A DNA stretch of 64,000 nucleotides from Mortierella sp. BCC40632 (GCA_011634665.1 WAEK01000005.1:3205473-3269472), one strand, 5' to 3'. Shown: positions 20,265 through 32,748, numbered from the stretch's first letter. Notes: generated by a model not told the origin, from the letters alone. Program-made: numbers and translations.

Positions 20265-22440
20265 ATGCCTGCTACGGATTCATCTGAATCGACTCAACCA
20301 GTGCAAGTATCATCCCATCGTGAAGATGCCGAAGTAGAGACACCCAGGGATATCGCAAGCAACTATTCGACAGAATCCGATAATGAAAGCGAATACCAAC
20401 CTACCAGTGGCAGTAACTACAACAGAAGCAAAAAAAAAAATAAGATTCATCGCAAGGCAGCCTTTCACGCAAAATTTAGTTTGCGGTAAAGACATTGTGG
20501 ACAATAGACACTATATCGACCCTGTAATATATAAAAAAACCTGCCCACACTGCCATGCATTCCGATGGAGTCAGGAGCCACAGTCCCTTTGTTGTCGAGA
20601 GGGTAAAATACGACTTGAACCACCCAAACACAGTCCAGAACTTCTCCATCTTACTACAACGAATCGAGACTTTTTGAAACGCATTCGTGAATACAACTCT
20701 GCATTGTCTTTTACTTCATTGGGTGCCAAAATGGATCATTCAGTCTACAATACCGCTGGACCTTACACCTTCAAGATACAAGGAACTGTTTCGCACAGCA
20801 TGGGATCTTTACTTCCTCCAGCCAACGAGAGGGCATCCTTCAGTCAAATATTCTTTTACAGTGCCGAAGAGCAAGCATCAAGAAGGAACGAGCTGTTCAA
20901 TAACACTCTCGATGAAGACCTGCTCCTTCTTTTACAGGATGAAATCTTGAAAAATAATCCATTCGTCAAGATCTTTCTAACGGCTAGAGAACGAGAGCAA
21001 AAGTTGTCCTACTTCAGGCGATAACACGTACAAGATTGTCTTACGATCGAAAGCCCACAACAAGCAGTATGACTTGCCCTCTGCAAGTGAAATGGCTATC
21101 TAATGCCCAATGAACAACCAACACACCAGTTCCGCGATGTTATTGTTCAAGGGAGAAATCATGAGCTTCAGCGAATTCCAGAGACGTCAAGCCTCTATGA
21201 CCCGTTACATTATATTCTCTTGAACCCGAACGGCGAGCACGGATGGACTTTTGACTATTACCCTTTACATGGAATTCAATCAAACTCAAAACGGAAGTGG
21301 GTCTCTCCAAGAGAGTACTACGCATATCAACTCCAGATCCGACCTTCTAGCAGCACAGAACAACGCTCTTACCTCTGGACATGCGGACGATTGACCCTTC
21401 AATTTATAGTCGATCAATATGCCAAAGTGGAATCGGACAAGTTGCATTATCTCGCGACCCACCAAAGTCAGCTTCGCGCTGACATTTATAAAGGATTACA
21501 AGATGCTCTTCAATCAGATATACCGTCCCCAACTATGGCTTCAAGTGTTGGGAAACGAGTTATTCTTCCATCTTCTTTTCAAGGGGGTCCAAGACATATG
21601 CAACAACAGTTCCAAGATGCGATGGCAATTGTCCACAAATATGGAAAGCCTGATCTCTTTATCACCTTTACATGCAACCCAAGCTGGAAAGAAATCAAGA
21701 AACAACTCTATAGTGGTCAAACATCAAGTGATCGGCCTGATCTGGTGAACCGCGTATTCAAGATGAAGCTACAACAGCTACAGGACGATATCATCCATAA
21801 GGAAATATTTGGAAAAGTCCTTGCTCATGTGTGGGTTATCGAGTTCCAGAAACGTGGGCTGCCCCATTGTCATATGTTATTTATTTTACACCCTGACGAC
21901 AAACCTCACTCAGCGGAACAAATAGATATTATTATTTTCCGCTGAGATTCCTGACAATCTGACGGCACCCAAGGCGAGGGACACCGTTTTACGACACATG
22001 GTACATGGACCTTGCGGTGAACACAATCCAAACGCACCATGCATGGTCAATGGTCAATGTATAAAAAAAGGATTTCCCAAGTCCTTCTCAGCTGAGACGT
22101 TTACAAGAGAGGATGGCTACCCGATCTACAAACGGCGTCAAGGGATGCAAGAATCAATGACAAAAAGAGGCCGCACACCTTATCTCATTGACAACCAGTG
22201 GATCGTTCCCCATAACCTTTACCTTTGCACAAAATACGACGCCCATATCAACATCGAGATTTGCACCTCATTTGGATCTGTGAAGTACGTTTACAAGTAT
22301 TTATACAAAGGTGAAGACAAAGCCGAAAATGTCAATACAGCAACAGGAACGACAGCAGGATCAGCACTCTAGAAGTGATAGCAATCAGCAGCTCAACTCT
22401 CATCACGATGACCCAGCTCAAGAGACTGTCAATGAGATAA
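20265..22440 (+). pseudogene. Helitron Rep (HUH-Y2 nuclease) part of RepHel
   Basis: The gene opens at ATG 20265 with an acidic Ser-rich N-terminus, and the frame moves in a poly(A) run at 20431-20440. A Helitron-like N-terminal zinc region follows (KKTCPHCHAFRW, then SLCCREGKI). After another shift near 21024 comes the Rep core: PDLFITFTCNPSWKEI, then the HUH motif in RGLPHCHMLFIL (about 21860-21890). A third shift near 21945 is followed by VYKYLYKGEDK (about 22283-22315), which carries the two candidate catalytic tyrosines. The enzyme would nick and join single strands in rolling-circle transposition. All key motifs are present, but the frame breaks four times. Confidence 0.9.
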
Positions 22441-24766
22441 AAGACTACTTGGATTTCTCGATACCTTTCCGCACATGAGGCTTACTGGAGGCTAATGGAG
22501 TTTCCAATGCATGGACGATCTCCATCAATCATCCGTCTACCTGTCCACCTAGAAGAGGAGCAAAGAATAACATTTCTTGATACTGCTATACTTGAACAAG
22601 TCTTGGCTTTCAACCGAACAAGCGCATTGATGGCATGGTTCCAGCTCAATGAAGGAGACACACAGGCAGCGCAATACATCTACCCGGAAATACCTAGCCA
22701 CTACAAATTGGTATCTAACAATGGATCTCGCCATTGGGAAAAACGGTCTCGACATGCCAATACTCCAGTCATTGGGCGAATGTTCTTTGTCCAACCAAAA
22801 GAGAAAGAACGTTACTACTTGCGTCTCCTCCTCCTACATGTCAAAGGCGCCAAAGGATATGAAGATTTAAAAATTTTCGATGGACAAGTATTCAACTCTT
22901 TTCAGGAAGCAGCAAAGGCGAGAGGTCTTCTCATTGATGACGCCGATTGGAGACGTTGCTTAGAAGAATGCACCAATTGGGGTATGCCATCACAACTACG
23001 ACTTCTCTTCGCACAAATTTTGCATGATTGTTCTCCAAGTGATCCTTTAGAACTGTGGGATTTATTCAGTCACGATTTATCTGAAGATCACGAGCGACAC
23101 TTTTTGAACATTGCCGATGACAACTACCAACAAAGTGCACAACAAGTGGCACTTGCTGACATTGATGGCTTGCTCCAACAGCTAGGCGATAGCTTACGAA
23201 ACTACTCGACGCTCTTTAGCAGATTGGATCCCTCATTCCGGCCTCCTGAAAACACTCAGGAGCAAGAGGAACCTCAAGCAAGTTTACTGAAAGAAACACA
23301 GCGCCAAACTATCTTGAACGATGTAGGGAAACTCAATAGCGGACAACGACCAGCCTTTGACTCTGTTCTGGCCTCCATTCAAAATCAATCAGAAAGAAAA
23401 CTATTCTTTGTCGATGGACCAGCAGGAACAGGAAAGTCGTTCTTATTCAATACGCTAATATCCTACGTCAAAGAGATCCTTCAAGGCGATGTCATAGCTG
23501 TAGCATCTTCGGGGATTGCGGCACAAATCTTGATTGGTGGCCAAACTGCTCACTCCACTTTTAAGGTCCCTATTGAATTGGATTCGACTTCCACCTGTTC
23601 AATTCCGCTACAACACCCAATGGCTCACAGGATCAAAGATTCATCTTTATTACTCTGGGACGAATGCTCGATGCAACATCGACATGTCTTTGAGACAGTT
23701 GACCGATTATACAGGGATATTACCAAAAACTACCAAACACCCTTTGGAGGCAAAACAGTTGTATTTGGCGGGGACTTTCGCCAGATACTTCCAGTTATAC
23801 AAAATGGATCCGAATCCCAAATAGTGGGCGCCTGCTTAAAGAACTGCATGACAATCTGGCCATTTGTTGAGACATTACGACTGACGGAAAATATGAGGCT
23901 CATCAATAATACGAGTGAACAATCGAGAGAGTTCAGTGAGTTCCTTCTACGAGTTGGCTCAGGAACAGAGCCTGTCATCCCTCCAAATTTGATCCGCATC
24001 CCTGACTACGTCGTCTTCAACCCTTCTGAGGATTCCACCCTTACTCCAATTGAGCAATTCATCATCCACACCTTCCCGTCAATTGCTCAGCCAGTCCCAA
24101 ACAGCGACGACTTTATGACTTCTGCAATTCTTTCGCCACTCAACAAAGACGTAGATGATATCAATAACGCTGCTCTCAGTTTAATGAGACACTCAACTTC
24201 AAAAATGTATACAGCTATTGACACAATTAATGACGATCTCGAAGGCAATCAGTTTCACTATCCAATTGAGTTAGTTAATTCTCTCAACCCAGCCAGTATA
24301 CCTCCCTTTGAACTCGAACTCAAGATTGGTCAACCAGTAATGATCATCAGAAACATTAACCCCAAGCAAGGTCTCTGTAATGGCACAAGAGTGATCATTC
24401 ACATGCTGGGAAGATACCATATACAGGTCAGGCTAATGACTGGACAATTTAAGGGCAAAAATTATATTCTTGCCAAGAATACCTATATCTACAGCTAACG
24501 ACGGGAGTTGCCCAGTTCTCTTTACAAGACTGCAGTATCCTATAAGACCAGCCTTCGCTTTAACCACTCACAAGGCACAAGGACAGACTTTAAGGAGAAT
24601 GGGCCTTTTTCTACCACATCCTGCCTTTGTTCACGGACAAATCTACGTATCACTATCACGCGGGTCTGATCCTGATGCTATAAGGGTGATGGCTGAAAAC
24701 GGCACAATAGATGGATACGAAGGAACATATATATCCAATGTAGTATTTGAGAGAGCATTAGTATAG
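22441..24766 (+). pseudogene. Helitron Pif1-type helicase part of RepHel
   Basis: Continues the same polyprotein. Start-side motifs are AYWRLMEFPMHGRSPSI and RLLLLHVKGAKGYEDLK, typical of Helitron helicases between Rep and ATPase. Walker A is DGPAGTGKSFLF (23412-23445), Walker B is LLLWDECSM, and further motifs are GGDFRQILPV and LTENMRL. After a shift near 24480 come RPAFALTTHKAQGQTL and YVSLSRGSD (helicase motifs V/VI). The stop is at 24764. The main ORF (22495-24498) is 667 residues and intact. It would unwind DNA 5' to 3' during strand displacement. Confidence 0.92.
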
Positions 24767-24879
24767 TACACCCACGATCTACTCTATCTTCTATCTAACC
24801 TAGCAACTAAAAAAAAAAAAAAAAAAAAAAAAAACTTTGAAAGTATGAAAGAAGGAAAGACTACCAAAGGCGAGAGTCG

Positions 24880-24906
24880 AGTGCCCGTGGCGAAGCCGCG
24901 GGCACT
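24880..24906 (+). other. 3'-terminal hairpin of Helitron copy 2
   Basis: Same 12-bp stem and GAA loop as 13498-13524, followed by CCACTTG and then gypsy B sequence. Copy 1 has CTTG after the hairpin, copy 2 has CCACTTG, so the exact last base is inferred. Confidence 0.88.
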
Positions 24907-24913
24907 CCACTTG

Positions 24914-27242
24914 TTCTTATCTACTCGAACACAGAAGAGCAACACTTGCAAGATATTAGGAGGGTGCTCTCTTTACTAAGAGAGGCGAGACTGTTTGCGA
25001 AGAAGTCCAAATGTTCATTCATGCAAGAAGAGACTGAGTTTTTGGGCCATATCATTTCCAAGGACGGACTAAAGACCAACGCTGGCCTGGTGAAAGCTAT
25101 TAGAGAATGGCCAACGCCATCAAAGCAGAAACACGTCATGCAATTCTTGGGGCTAACCAACTTCTACCGGCAATTCATTCCTCACTATGCCGACATTGCA
25201 ATACCCCTCACAGCGCTTCTTGATTCAAAGACACCTTTCACTTGGGGGGAAGATCAACAGCTAGCATTTGAAGCACTGAAGACAGCCGCGACCAAGGCAC
25301 CTGTTCTCAGAATTTTCGACCCTGCGTTGTTCACTGCGGTCGAGACCGATGCCTCCGGCTTCGCAATCGGCGCTGTACTATTCCAGAGAGGGGTTAATGA
25401 TGAGTCACATCCTGTGGCATTCACATCCCGGAAGCTATCTCCTGCCGAAAGGAACTACCCAACTCATGAGCAAGAGCTCTTGGCGGTTGTCCATGCACTC
25501 AAGACTTGGCGTTACTACCTCGATGGTTCCCATTTTATTGTGTACACAGATCACGCGACCCTGCAACATTTCCCTACGCAACCGAACCTCACTCGGCGAC
25601 AAGCACGATGGATGGAGCTCCTCCAAGAGTACGACTTCACGTTCAAGTACAAGCCGGGGAAAGACAACATTGTTCCTGACGCACTATCGAGAAGGCCAGA
25701 CCACCAGGTGAACGAAGCTCAAACCATACAGATCAACTCGGTTAAGACCCTTGCAACACCCAGGTGGAAACAGCGTATTGTGGAAGGGTACGTCCATGAC
25801 CTCAAGCTTGGCCCACTCATGGAGGGAGCCCGCGAGTCCCAGCCTGATAGCCGATACTTTGTGGAAGGCGACTTACTGTGGATCAACATTGCTGGGCAAA
25901 CGCGACTATGCATTCCGAATGATCACTCAATTCGCGCCGAGATACTTCACGATGCTCATGATGCTCGCACGTCAGGGCACCTTGGTTTCGAGAAGACCTA
26001 TGAGAAGCTAAGACGAAGCTTCTTTTGGCCAAGGCTAGCAAGAGATGCCAAGAAGTACATCGCCTCCTGCGAACATTGTCAGAGGAACAAACCAATGCTT
26101 AAGCAACCAGCTGGCCTATTTCAACCATTGGAGATCCCAGTGCAACGATGGGATACTGTTTGCATGGATTTCATTGTCAAGTTGCCTAAAACACCCCGCG
26201 GATATGATGCCATCACCGTGTTTGTCGACAAGCTAAGCAAACAAGTCCACTTCTGTGCAAGCCGTACCACCGATTCAGCAGCTGATGTTGCCAAATTATT
26301 TTTCCGCGAGATATTCCGTATCCATGGCATGCCACACAATATCGTCTCGGATCGAGATAGCAGATTCACTGGAAAGTTTTGGACAACCTTGATGGGTCTC
26401 TTAGGGACGAAGCTCAACATGTCTACAGCCTTCCATCCTCAATCAGATGGACAGACAGAGAGGGCCAACAGGACTCTTGAAGAGATGTTACGATCATACA
26501 TTTCTTATCACCAGAACGACTGGGACGAGGCCCTCCCAGGGCTTGAGTTTGCCTACAACAGCTCAGTGAACGCAACAACTGGTTACTCCCCTTCCAGTTG
26601 ATTTATGGTCATCACCCTTGGACACCTTCGGCGCTTATCAAACCTGTAGCATGTAATAATCCTACAGTGTCAGAGTTTATTTCCAACCAAGCAGCCATCC
26701 TCGCGAAAGCCCAGGACGCGGTGGCCGATGCCCAGATACAGCAAAAGAAGCACGCAGACGAAAAGCGTAGCTCTTGCTCCTTCAAGGTCGGAGACATGGT
26801 TCTCTTGAGCACTGAAAACATTTCCGCCGCTGCACATGCCAACAGACCGTCTAAGAAACTCGAGCCGCAATATATCGGACCATACAAGATAATCGAAAGG
26901 GTTAACTCCAATGCATTCAAGCTTGACTTGCCGTCGAACATGCGCCAGCACCCTGTCTTCAACGTTGATTTACTCAAACCATACATCGAGTCACCACCGG
27001 AGTATGGAGAACGGACACCCCCAAGGCCTGAGCCAGAACTGGTTGACGGAGAGGAAGAGTATGAAGTCGATAAGATTCTTGACTTCAAGATGTTTGGACG
27101 CACTCCGAAATGGCTTGTGTCATGGAAAGGATACACTGCGGACGATGCAACCTGGGAAACGAGAACGTCTCTTAAGAATGCCAAAGAGACATTGGACGAG
27201 TTTGAGAAAGAGAGAAAAGGAAATAGGCGGACAAAAAGATAG
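24914..27242 (+). pseudogene. Gypsy B RT (partial), RNase H, integrase, chromodomain
   Basis: The first readable residues are LIYSNTEEQHL, just after where the YLDD box should be. RNase H shows [16 protein letters not shown] and [18 protein letters not shown]. Integrase has H2C2 (HDAHDARTSGHLGFEKTYEKL, CEHCQRNKP), MDFIVKLPKTPRGYDAITVFVDKLSK, VSDRDSRFTGKFW and TERANRTLEEML, so the D, D and E residues are all there. After one frameshift at about 26600 come FKVGDMVLLSTENIS and a chromodomain (EEYEVDKILDFKMF, WLVSWKGYTADDATWE). Apart from the 5' truncation this single frameshift is the only break. Confidence 0.93.
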
Positions 27243-27260
27243 GGTATTTTTTTATGACGG

Positions 27261-27759
27261 TGTCGTGTAGTAACTGACACTGGTCGCAGTAGCTACGATT
27301 TTAGCCCTTTCCAAGAGGTGGACAACTTGGGGCTGCGGAGCCATCTGGTCTGCATGCCCCTCAATAGATAGTAGATGAATAAATACTTGAGCAGGCTCTT
27401 GTTTGCTCCTGGTCGTTTCTTCCTTTTGTTTTTGTTCCTTGTTGACTTTGAAAGTAAGATGCGTCCACCCTTCCCCTTCTTTTTGTAGAAGCTTGATTTA
27501 GCTTTTGTGCTGCCTTCCGCTCGTTTCATGCCATTGAAGAGCTCCTGGCGACCCGTTGGTAGCATGGCGCTTTTGATGTAAGACTCTTCTCGTTTCGTCC
27601 CCCCCCCTCTTTTCATTCTTTCCTTCCTTCCTGGCTGTTGTTCCCACCTGAGCAATCCTATGACTCTCATTCATTGGCCCTCGACCAGATGACCGTCCCT
27701 TTGCCTTCCTCTCCTTTGAGCATCCCCCGTGTGTCTTTGGAGCAAGGATCTACAGCACA
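27261..27759 (+). mobile_element. Element alpha copy 2, TSD ACGG
   Basis: 499 bp from TGTCGTGTAG to CTACAGCACA, with perfect duplications ACGG at 27257-27260 and 27760-27763. It sits between the stop codon of gypsy B and its polypurine tract. Joining the flanks gives ATGACGGGGAGGA, a clean tract before the LTR. ORFs on either strand are short and not conserved in function. Confidence 0.93.
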
Positions 27760-27761
27760 AC

Positions 27762-27769
27762 GGGGAGGA
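27762..27769 (+). other. Polypurine tract of gypsy B
   Basis: GGGGAGGA directly before TGCAAGAGGTC. Gypsy G has the same GGGGAGGA before its LTR (minus strand, 58906-58914), supporting the boundary. Confidence 0.7.
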
Positions 27770-28174
27770 TGCAAGAGGTCATCCTGAGTTAGGGTGAGCC
27801 CTGTCCTAGGGCTCCAACAATAGACCTAGGAGATATAGGAATACCTCCTATAAAAGGAGGGACGCCATCCTAGATAGACCCTTAGAAGTTGACCCCAGAA
27901 CTATTAAACTAAAGACCTCCAAAAATGTGTTCGCATAAATTTTGTATTTTGATAAGCGTATCTGCTTTATATACAAATGATATCTAAAAGAGCTACTCTT
28001 TAAATCGTAGATTGTCACTTCAATGGAGTAGCTGTCAGTCAACTTGTTTTGCTTATTCTTTCATTATTGGTCATGAGACTAATATTTTCTTAGACACCAT
28101 CCTATTGGAACACATTTTTGGAAACAAGGATTGTACTATCAACAGATTTTAGAAAGGTCGGATCAAATCTGAAG

Positions 28175-29692
28175 TTAGTTTATTTGAGCTCCCTTTAACT
28201 GGATCACCTTGTGCATTCGGCCAGGGAGACTCTCGTAAATAGAATGAATGAAGTCAATAGGAAACGATGCCCAGATATCTTCTACCCTACTCCACAGCTC
28301 TTGCAAATCTTTTAGGACTTGTTTGGTACTGATCCAAGGCCCTTTTGATGTACGCCCACACATGTTCGATGATGTTGAGGTCTGCTGAGTTCACAGGCCA
28401 CTCCAGTCTTTTGATTCGTCTAGAGCGGAAGAAATGATTGATAATACGAGCAGTATGTACTCGAGCATTGTCTTGTTGGAAAAGAAACTTACCACGATCC
28501 ATTCCACGATAATCCCGGGAAGCGAGAACATAGCTGTTGAGTATATCCAAATACACTTGCGAATTTATCCTCTCTTTGATCCAACTAGCATCGCCCATTC
28601 CAAAAAATGTAATGCAACCCCATATCATGATCTTGCCTCCTCCTCCTTGTGGGACTCCTTTCGAGTGATGTTCTCTTTTTCCTTTGTTTTCTGGTTTTGA
28701 ATAAAAGACTTTCCTTCCAGAGGTCCCCATCTTGCTAATGATGGTCTCGTCGGAGAACATCACATTCTTCCAGTCTTCCACTGTCCAGTGAAGATGCTCC
28801 CTTGCAAACTGCACTCGAGCCTTCTTTTGAATCTTCGTCAGATAAAGCCGTTTACGTTGGATGTAAGAGTTGAGGCCTCCATGATTCACACAGTTCCTGA
28901 CCGTCTCTACATGAACCTGTATTCCATCCGTTGTGCTGTAGCTCCTTGCTCCAAAGACACACGGGGGATGCTCAAAGGAGAGGAAGGCAAAGGGACGGTC
29001 ATCTGGTCGAGGGCCAATGAATGAGAGTCATAGGATTGCTCAGGTGGGAACAACAGCCAGGAAGGAAGGAAAGAATGAAAGAGGGGGGACGAAACGAGAA
29101 GAGTCTTACATCAAAAGCGCCATGCTACCAACGGGTCGCCAGGAGCTCTTCAATGGCATGAAACGAGCGGAAGGCAGCACAAAAGCTAAATCAAGCTTCT
29201 ACAAAAGAAGGGGGGAAGGGTGGACGCATCTTACTTTCAAAGTCAACAAGGAACAAAAACAAAAGGAAGAAACGACCAGGAGCAAACAAGAGCCTGCTCA
29301 AGTATTTATTCATCTACTATCTATTGAGGGGCATGCAGACCAGATGGCTCCGCAGCCCCAAGTTGTCCACCTCTTGGAAAGGGCTAAAATCGTAGCTACT
29401 GCGACCAGTGTCAGTTACTACACGACACCGTCGCCTGAACAAATCTTTGACCTTCTCGAAGAGTTAAAAGTTGACCAGTGTCTACTTGACGAACAAGCAT
29501 CCGTATTGTCGCATCGCAAACTTTCTTCGGCCTACCCATTTTAGGATCGGGTATGTTCTCTTTGTCAGTCTTTCTGATCCTATCAATGGCCGCAAGGGAG
29601 ATATGTAGCTCGGCTGACACTTGGCGGACTGATCTTCCGGATCGGAGTAATGTCTTGATATCATCGACCTTGGCTTGGGAGAGCTGCCTCAT
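28175..29692 (-). pseudogene. Tc1 transposase, DD34E, split by element alpha
   Basis: The N-terminus lies at 29692-29428: MRQLSQAKVDDIKTLLRSG, then a helix-turn-helix (SVRQVSAELHISLAAIDRIR). The gene resumes at 28927. The catalytic Asp is in VMFSDETIIS, the second in FLFQQDNARVHTARI, and the Glu in NSADLNIIEHVW. There are 34 residues between the second Asp and the Glu, the Tc1 spacing. A frameshift near 28330 moves the C-terminus, which ends at 28175. The alpha insertion (TSD CCGT) destroys the gene. Confidence 0.92.
28932..29427 (-). mobile_element. Element alpha copy 3, TSD CCGT
   Basis: 496 bp, TGTGCTGTAG...TACACGACA on the plus strand. Perfect CCGT at 28928-28931 and 29428-29431. It disrupts the Tc1 family 2 transposase. 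Very close to copy 2 in sequence. Confidence 0.95.
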
Positions 29693-30062
29693 AGTGGAAT
29701 GACGAAATGTACAGAGAGTATACTGAGGGAGAGCGGCCAGTGTAAGTGAAGAGTAGGGTGCTATGTAGAAAGAAGTTGAGGAAAAAAGGCGCTAGAAAGA
29801 AATAGAGGTGGGTTTTCAAAAAAGTGTATCAATGTACCGCACATTTTTAAGGCAAACTTACAGGCGGAAGATAAGTTTTTTTAGAAATAAGGTGAGACCA
29901 GGATGGAGCCCATTGGCAATACTTTCTACCAAAGTACCCACGAGAGCATTATGTCTTGGTATAATATGGAATCAAAAAAAAAGAGTTGAAATACTAGATT
30001 TATGCGAACACTTTTTTTGAGACCTTTACTTCCACCCTAGAACACCCTTTGAACCTGTTGCA

Positions 30063-30254
30063 TAAGGGTGGTAGAGTATTGGTGTCGTTGTAGGGAGATG
30101 TTGGATTTGAGTGCTGCAAAAGATTGGGAGCCATTTGGGAGGATGATAGGGATAGGGGGAGATGCAAGTGTAGGGATTGAATGTTTTTCGATGAAAGATT
30201 CGCTGACCACATTGCCTTGGGCTCCGCCGTCGATGAGGACCCGCGCTGGATGGC
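30063..30254 (-). pseudogene. Gypsy protease fragment (family F, third copy)
   Basis: Minus strand. Matches 35430-35615, encoding the aspartic protease region (ARVLIDGGAQGNVVSESFI, then LPNGSQSFAALKS). It is trapped between the LTR end of gypsy B and the 3' LTR of gypsy F, so both of those inserted into an older family F element. Confidence 0.8.
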
Positions 30255-30416
30255 TCTAACAAAGAAGGGAGTGGCAGGAAAAGATGATCTTTATTGGTGG
30301 TAGGTGAAGGGACTATTTATACATGTGAGTGAGGTGGACCTTTTAAGTTATAGGGGTGGGAGTGGACATGACCTCAAAGGTTAAAGGGGTGGGTGCTGAT
30401 GGTCGATACTGTGACA
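30255..30416 (-). repeat. 3' LTR of gypsy F
   Basis: 162 bp. The minus strand starts TGTCACAGTATCGACC, has TATAAATA (ATGTATAAATAGTCCC) and ends TTTGTTAGA. It has the same length and ends as the LTR at 47867-48028. The end is AGA rather than the standard CA, but all three LTR copies stop at the same base. Confidence 0.85.
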
Positions 30417-30426
30417 CCTTCCCCCA
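30417..30426 (-). other. Polypurine tract of gypsy F
   Basis: Minus strand TGGGGGAAGG directly before TGTCACAG. Confidence 0.75.
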
Positions 30427-31116
30427 TTAAGTGAAGCAGGTCGTGATCCTTACAGTACTGTCTAAGGGTGTCTTCACAATGTGAAAGATTTTTGAGAGGC
30501 TCCCAGGTGGCATCTGAAGCAGCATCGTACCCGACCCATTTGACAAGAAAACTTGTCTTTTCGTTTTGGGTGTCGTCCTGTGCGCTAAGATAGCCTCTAC
30601 TTCATGTTCCTCATTAACCTCAATGATATCGGGTTCTGGAGGAGGTGAAGTCCGACGGCCAAGCGACTCTGGAGATGGAACAAACGGTTTAAAACGGTCG
30701 ACATGAAATACGTCATGTATTTTCAATGTAGGGGTAGCTCGACCTTGAAGGAGACCGGGCTTCGTTGTTCGAGGAGTGTGAACGGGCCAAAAGTATCGAG
30801 CCTGTAGTGATGCAGCTGGTCGGCTAGAGTCATACGCAGTTGTGATGTTTTCCGTACTGAGCAAGACTTGGTCTCCCACTTTGAATGAGTGTGGCCTCCG
30901 GTGAGCATCAGCATTCTTGATTTGCTGATTCTGAGCCGAGAGAAGGCTGTCTTGTGCCAGAGATAATGAGGTCTTCTGCAAGGCAACAAATTTGTCCATG
31001 TCTGTGGGACAAGCTTCTTCAGGGGGCCCGAGGAGGGAAGCAGGAACCCGTGGATGGAATCCATGATTGAGAAAAAATGGGGAGACTCCTGTGGATGAAT
31101 TGACGGCATTGTTGTA
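30427..31116 (-). pseudogene. Gypsy F integrase C-terminus and chromodomain
   Basis: Minus strand: NAVNSSTGVSPFFLNHGFHPRVP, then HSFKVGDQVLLSTENIT, the LKIHDVFHVDRFKPFVPS segment, and a chromodomain start (VNEEHEVEAILAHR). A frameshift near 30555 moves the rest of the chromodomain (DATWEPLKNLSHC-like) into another frame. Upstream continuation is at 32749, across the Tc1 element. Confidence 0.85.
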
Positions 31117-32746
31117 CAGTTGGCGCCAAAATGGTTTCAATGTTTTCAGAAATTTCGCTTTTTCTAATTTTCTCGTTTATTCTTTCTTTCTCTTTCATAT
31201 TCAATTCTAATAGAAAGGAAAGTCTTATCAATAATTGGACCCGAGAAATAAGAAAGCGGGCCTTTATCACTTCACATGAGCGAGCTATGCCGCCTCCAAT
31301 GTTGTCGTCTCATAGAAACCATTTTGCCACTAGTCCGGGAAAATTCTTCAATACCTCGTATTCCCCCCTTTCGCTTTCAACACGGCCTCTACTCTTCGTG
31401 GCATCGACTCATAGAGCTTGTCAATCATATCCTGTGGTATCAGCTCCCCATTCCTCCAGCACCATATCCCATAATTCATGAACACTCGTAGGCCGCTTCT
31501 CTCGTTGACCAATCTGAACCTTCAGCTTGTCCCAAACATGCTCGATTGGATTTAAATCTGCTGATTGTGCAGGCCATCGAAGAACCTCAATATCCTGATC
31601 CTCCAGGTACTTGGTTGTTGCTTTGGCTTTGTGTTTGGGGTCGTTGTCGTGCTGAAAAATGAAGTCATTTTTTCCGAGATCATAATACTCGAGACTTTCT
31701 TTCAATGTTGTGTCGAGAATATTGATGTAATCCTCCTTTTTCATAGTTCCTTCATAGATCTGACAGCCATAGCCAAGTCCCTTGGACGTCATACAGCCCC
31801 AGAACATCAAGGATCCACCTCCATGCTTGACAGTAGGTTGAAGATGAAACGGTTGAACCGGATCGCCTGGCTTAGCCCAGTAATATTGTATCCCGTCCGA
31901 GTTCCAGATGTTTATCTTTGTTTCATCTGAGAATACCACTCGCTTCCAGTCATCGATGGTCCATTTTTTTTATGACCCTCTTGCCCACTCCAACCGCGCT
32001 TGCTTGTGTCGCTTACTAAGGAAAGGCTTTTTGACTTTTTTTTCTTCGCTTGAAAGCCGATCTCCCTGAGGTTGCGAAGGACTGATCTGTACGAGATAAC
32101 TGTCCCTTCACCATTGAGGCTCTTTTGGACCTGCTTGCTAGTCTTCAACATGCCGGAAAGTAACTTTCTGTTGAGATCATTCTTGGAGCGAGCCGAGAGA
32201 AATTTTGGTCTTCCTGTTGGTTGCCTTTGTAGAGTAGGTAAATGCTTGGTTCGGATCCTTGAAACAGAAGCAGGGCTGACTGATAATCGTCTAGCGACAT
32301 TCTTGACGGAGTAGCCTGCTTTTAGCTGGCTTATGATAGAGTTTTGAGTGTCTTCTTTTTTTTTTCATGATGGAGGAATATCGACCATTTTCGAGCGATT
32401 GCACCCGTATTTTATATCAAACTTGTCAAGATCTATTCATCTTCTTTTAATCTCTCTGACTGACTGTAGATATAAGACAAACGATTGTGAAAAAAGAGAT
32501 GAAATAGCAATAAATATAAATGGCGTGCCCAAGTGGCGAAATGGTTCCAATATCTAGCTTCAACAATTTACCTCATAGCACGCCTTTCTGACAACATATT
32601 GAAAATCTGTTTACACTGTCGTGAACAAGGCATTCTGGGTATTGTTTTCAATCTAAGCAACAAGGTGCATTTACATATTCTCGATGGGTAGAAAATTGCT
32701 AAAATATGAAAATTTGAGAATTATTGAAACCATTTTGGCGCCCACT
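31117..32746 (-). mobile_element. Tc1-family DNA transposon A (family 1) in a TA site
   Basis: 1630 bp with 25-26-bp inverted repeats starting CAGT(T/G)GGCGCCAAAATGG, flanked by TA at 31115-31116 and 32747-32748. The same family and nearly the same sequence occur at 55961-57584. It interrupts the gypsy F integrase gene precisely between LPAAEFAY and NAVNSSTG. Confidence 0.95.
31364..32370 (-). pseudogene. Tc1 transposase A, DD34E, frameshifted
   Basis: Minus strand. The N-terminal helix-turn-helix region (SQLKAGYSVKNVARR-like) lies near 32370-32260, then the middle part (LLSGMLKTSKQVQKSLNGEG). The catalytic region is VVFSDETKINIWNSDG, QHDNDPKHKAKATTKYLE and SADLNPIEHVWDKLK, with 34 residues between the second Asp and the Glu. 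Frame changes lie at a poly(T) near 32034-32042 and at 31963-31970. Copy B has different run lengths at those same places, so sequencing error is likely for some. Confidence 0.92.
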
Positions 32747-32748
32747 GT

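Larger units (their letters stand above)
27912..30026 (-). mobile_element. Tc1-family DNA transposon (family 2) in a TA site
   Basis: Terminal inverted repeats are AAAGACCTCCAAAAA-GTGTTCGCATAAAT on the left and its imperfect complement on the right (29990-30026). Both are flanked by TA. The transposase is on the minus strand. It holds an alpha element (28932-29427), without which it is about 1.6 kb, the usual Tc1 size. Confidence 0.8.
24914..30062 (+). mobile_element. Ty3/gypsy chromovirus B, 5' part missing
   Basis: Begins in mid-RT immediately after the Helitron end and runs plus-strand through RNase H, integrase and chromodomain to a polypurine tract and 3' LTR (27770 on). It is interrupted by alpha (27261-27759, TSD ACGG) and by a Tc1 element in the LTR (27912-30026). 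Its 5' LTR, gag and protease are not in the window, so its left end was lost or lies elsewhere. Confidence 0.88.
27770..30062 (+). repeat. 3' LTR of gypsy B, split by a Tc1 element
   Basis: 27770-27911 plus 30027-30062 give an LTR of about 178 bp, TGCAAGAGGTC...AACCTGTTGCA, with TATAAAAGGAGGG at 27850-27862. The Tc1 element 27912-30026 sits at a TA inside it. The partner LTR is absent, so the ends are inferred from the polypurine tract and from the return of family F sequence at 30063. Confidence 0.65.

Noticed and set aside
30063..30254. Independent host gene with an aspartic protease
   Set aside because: Sequence equals the family F protease at 35430-35615, so it is a retrotransposon fragment.
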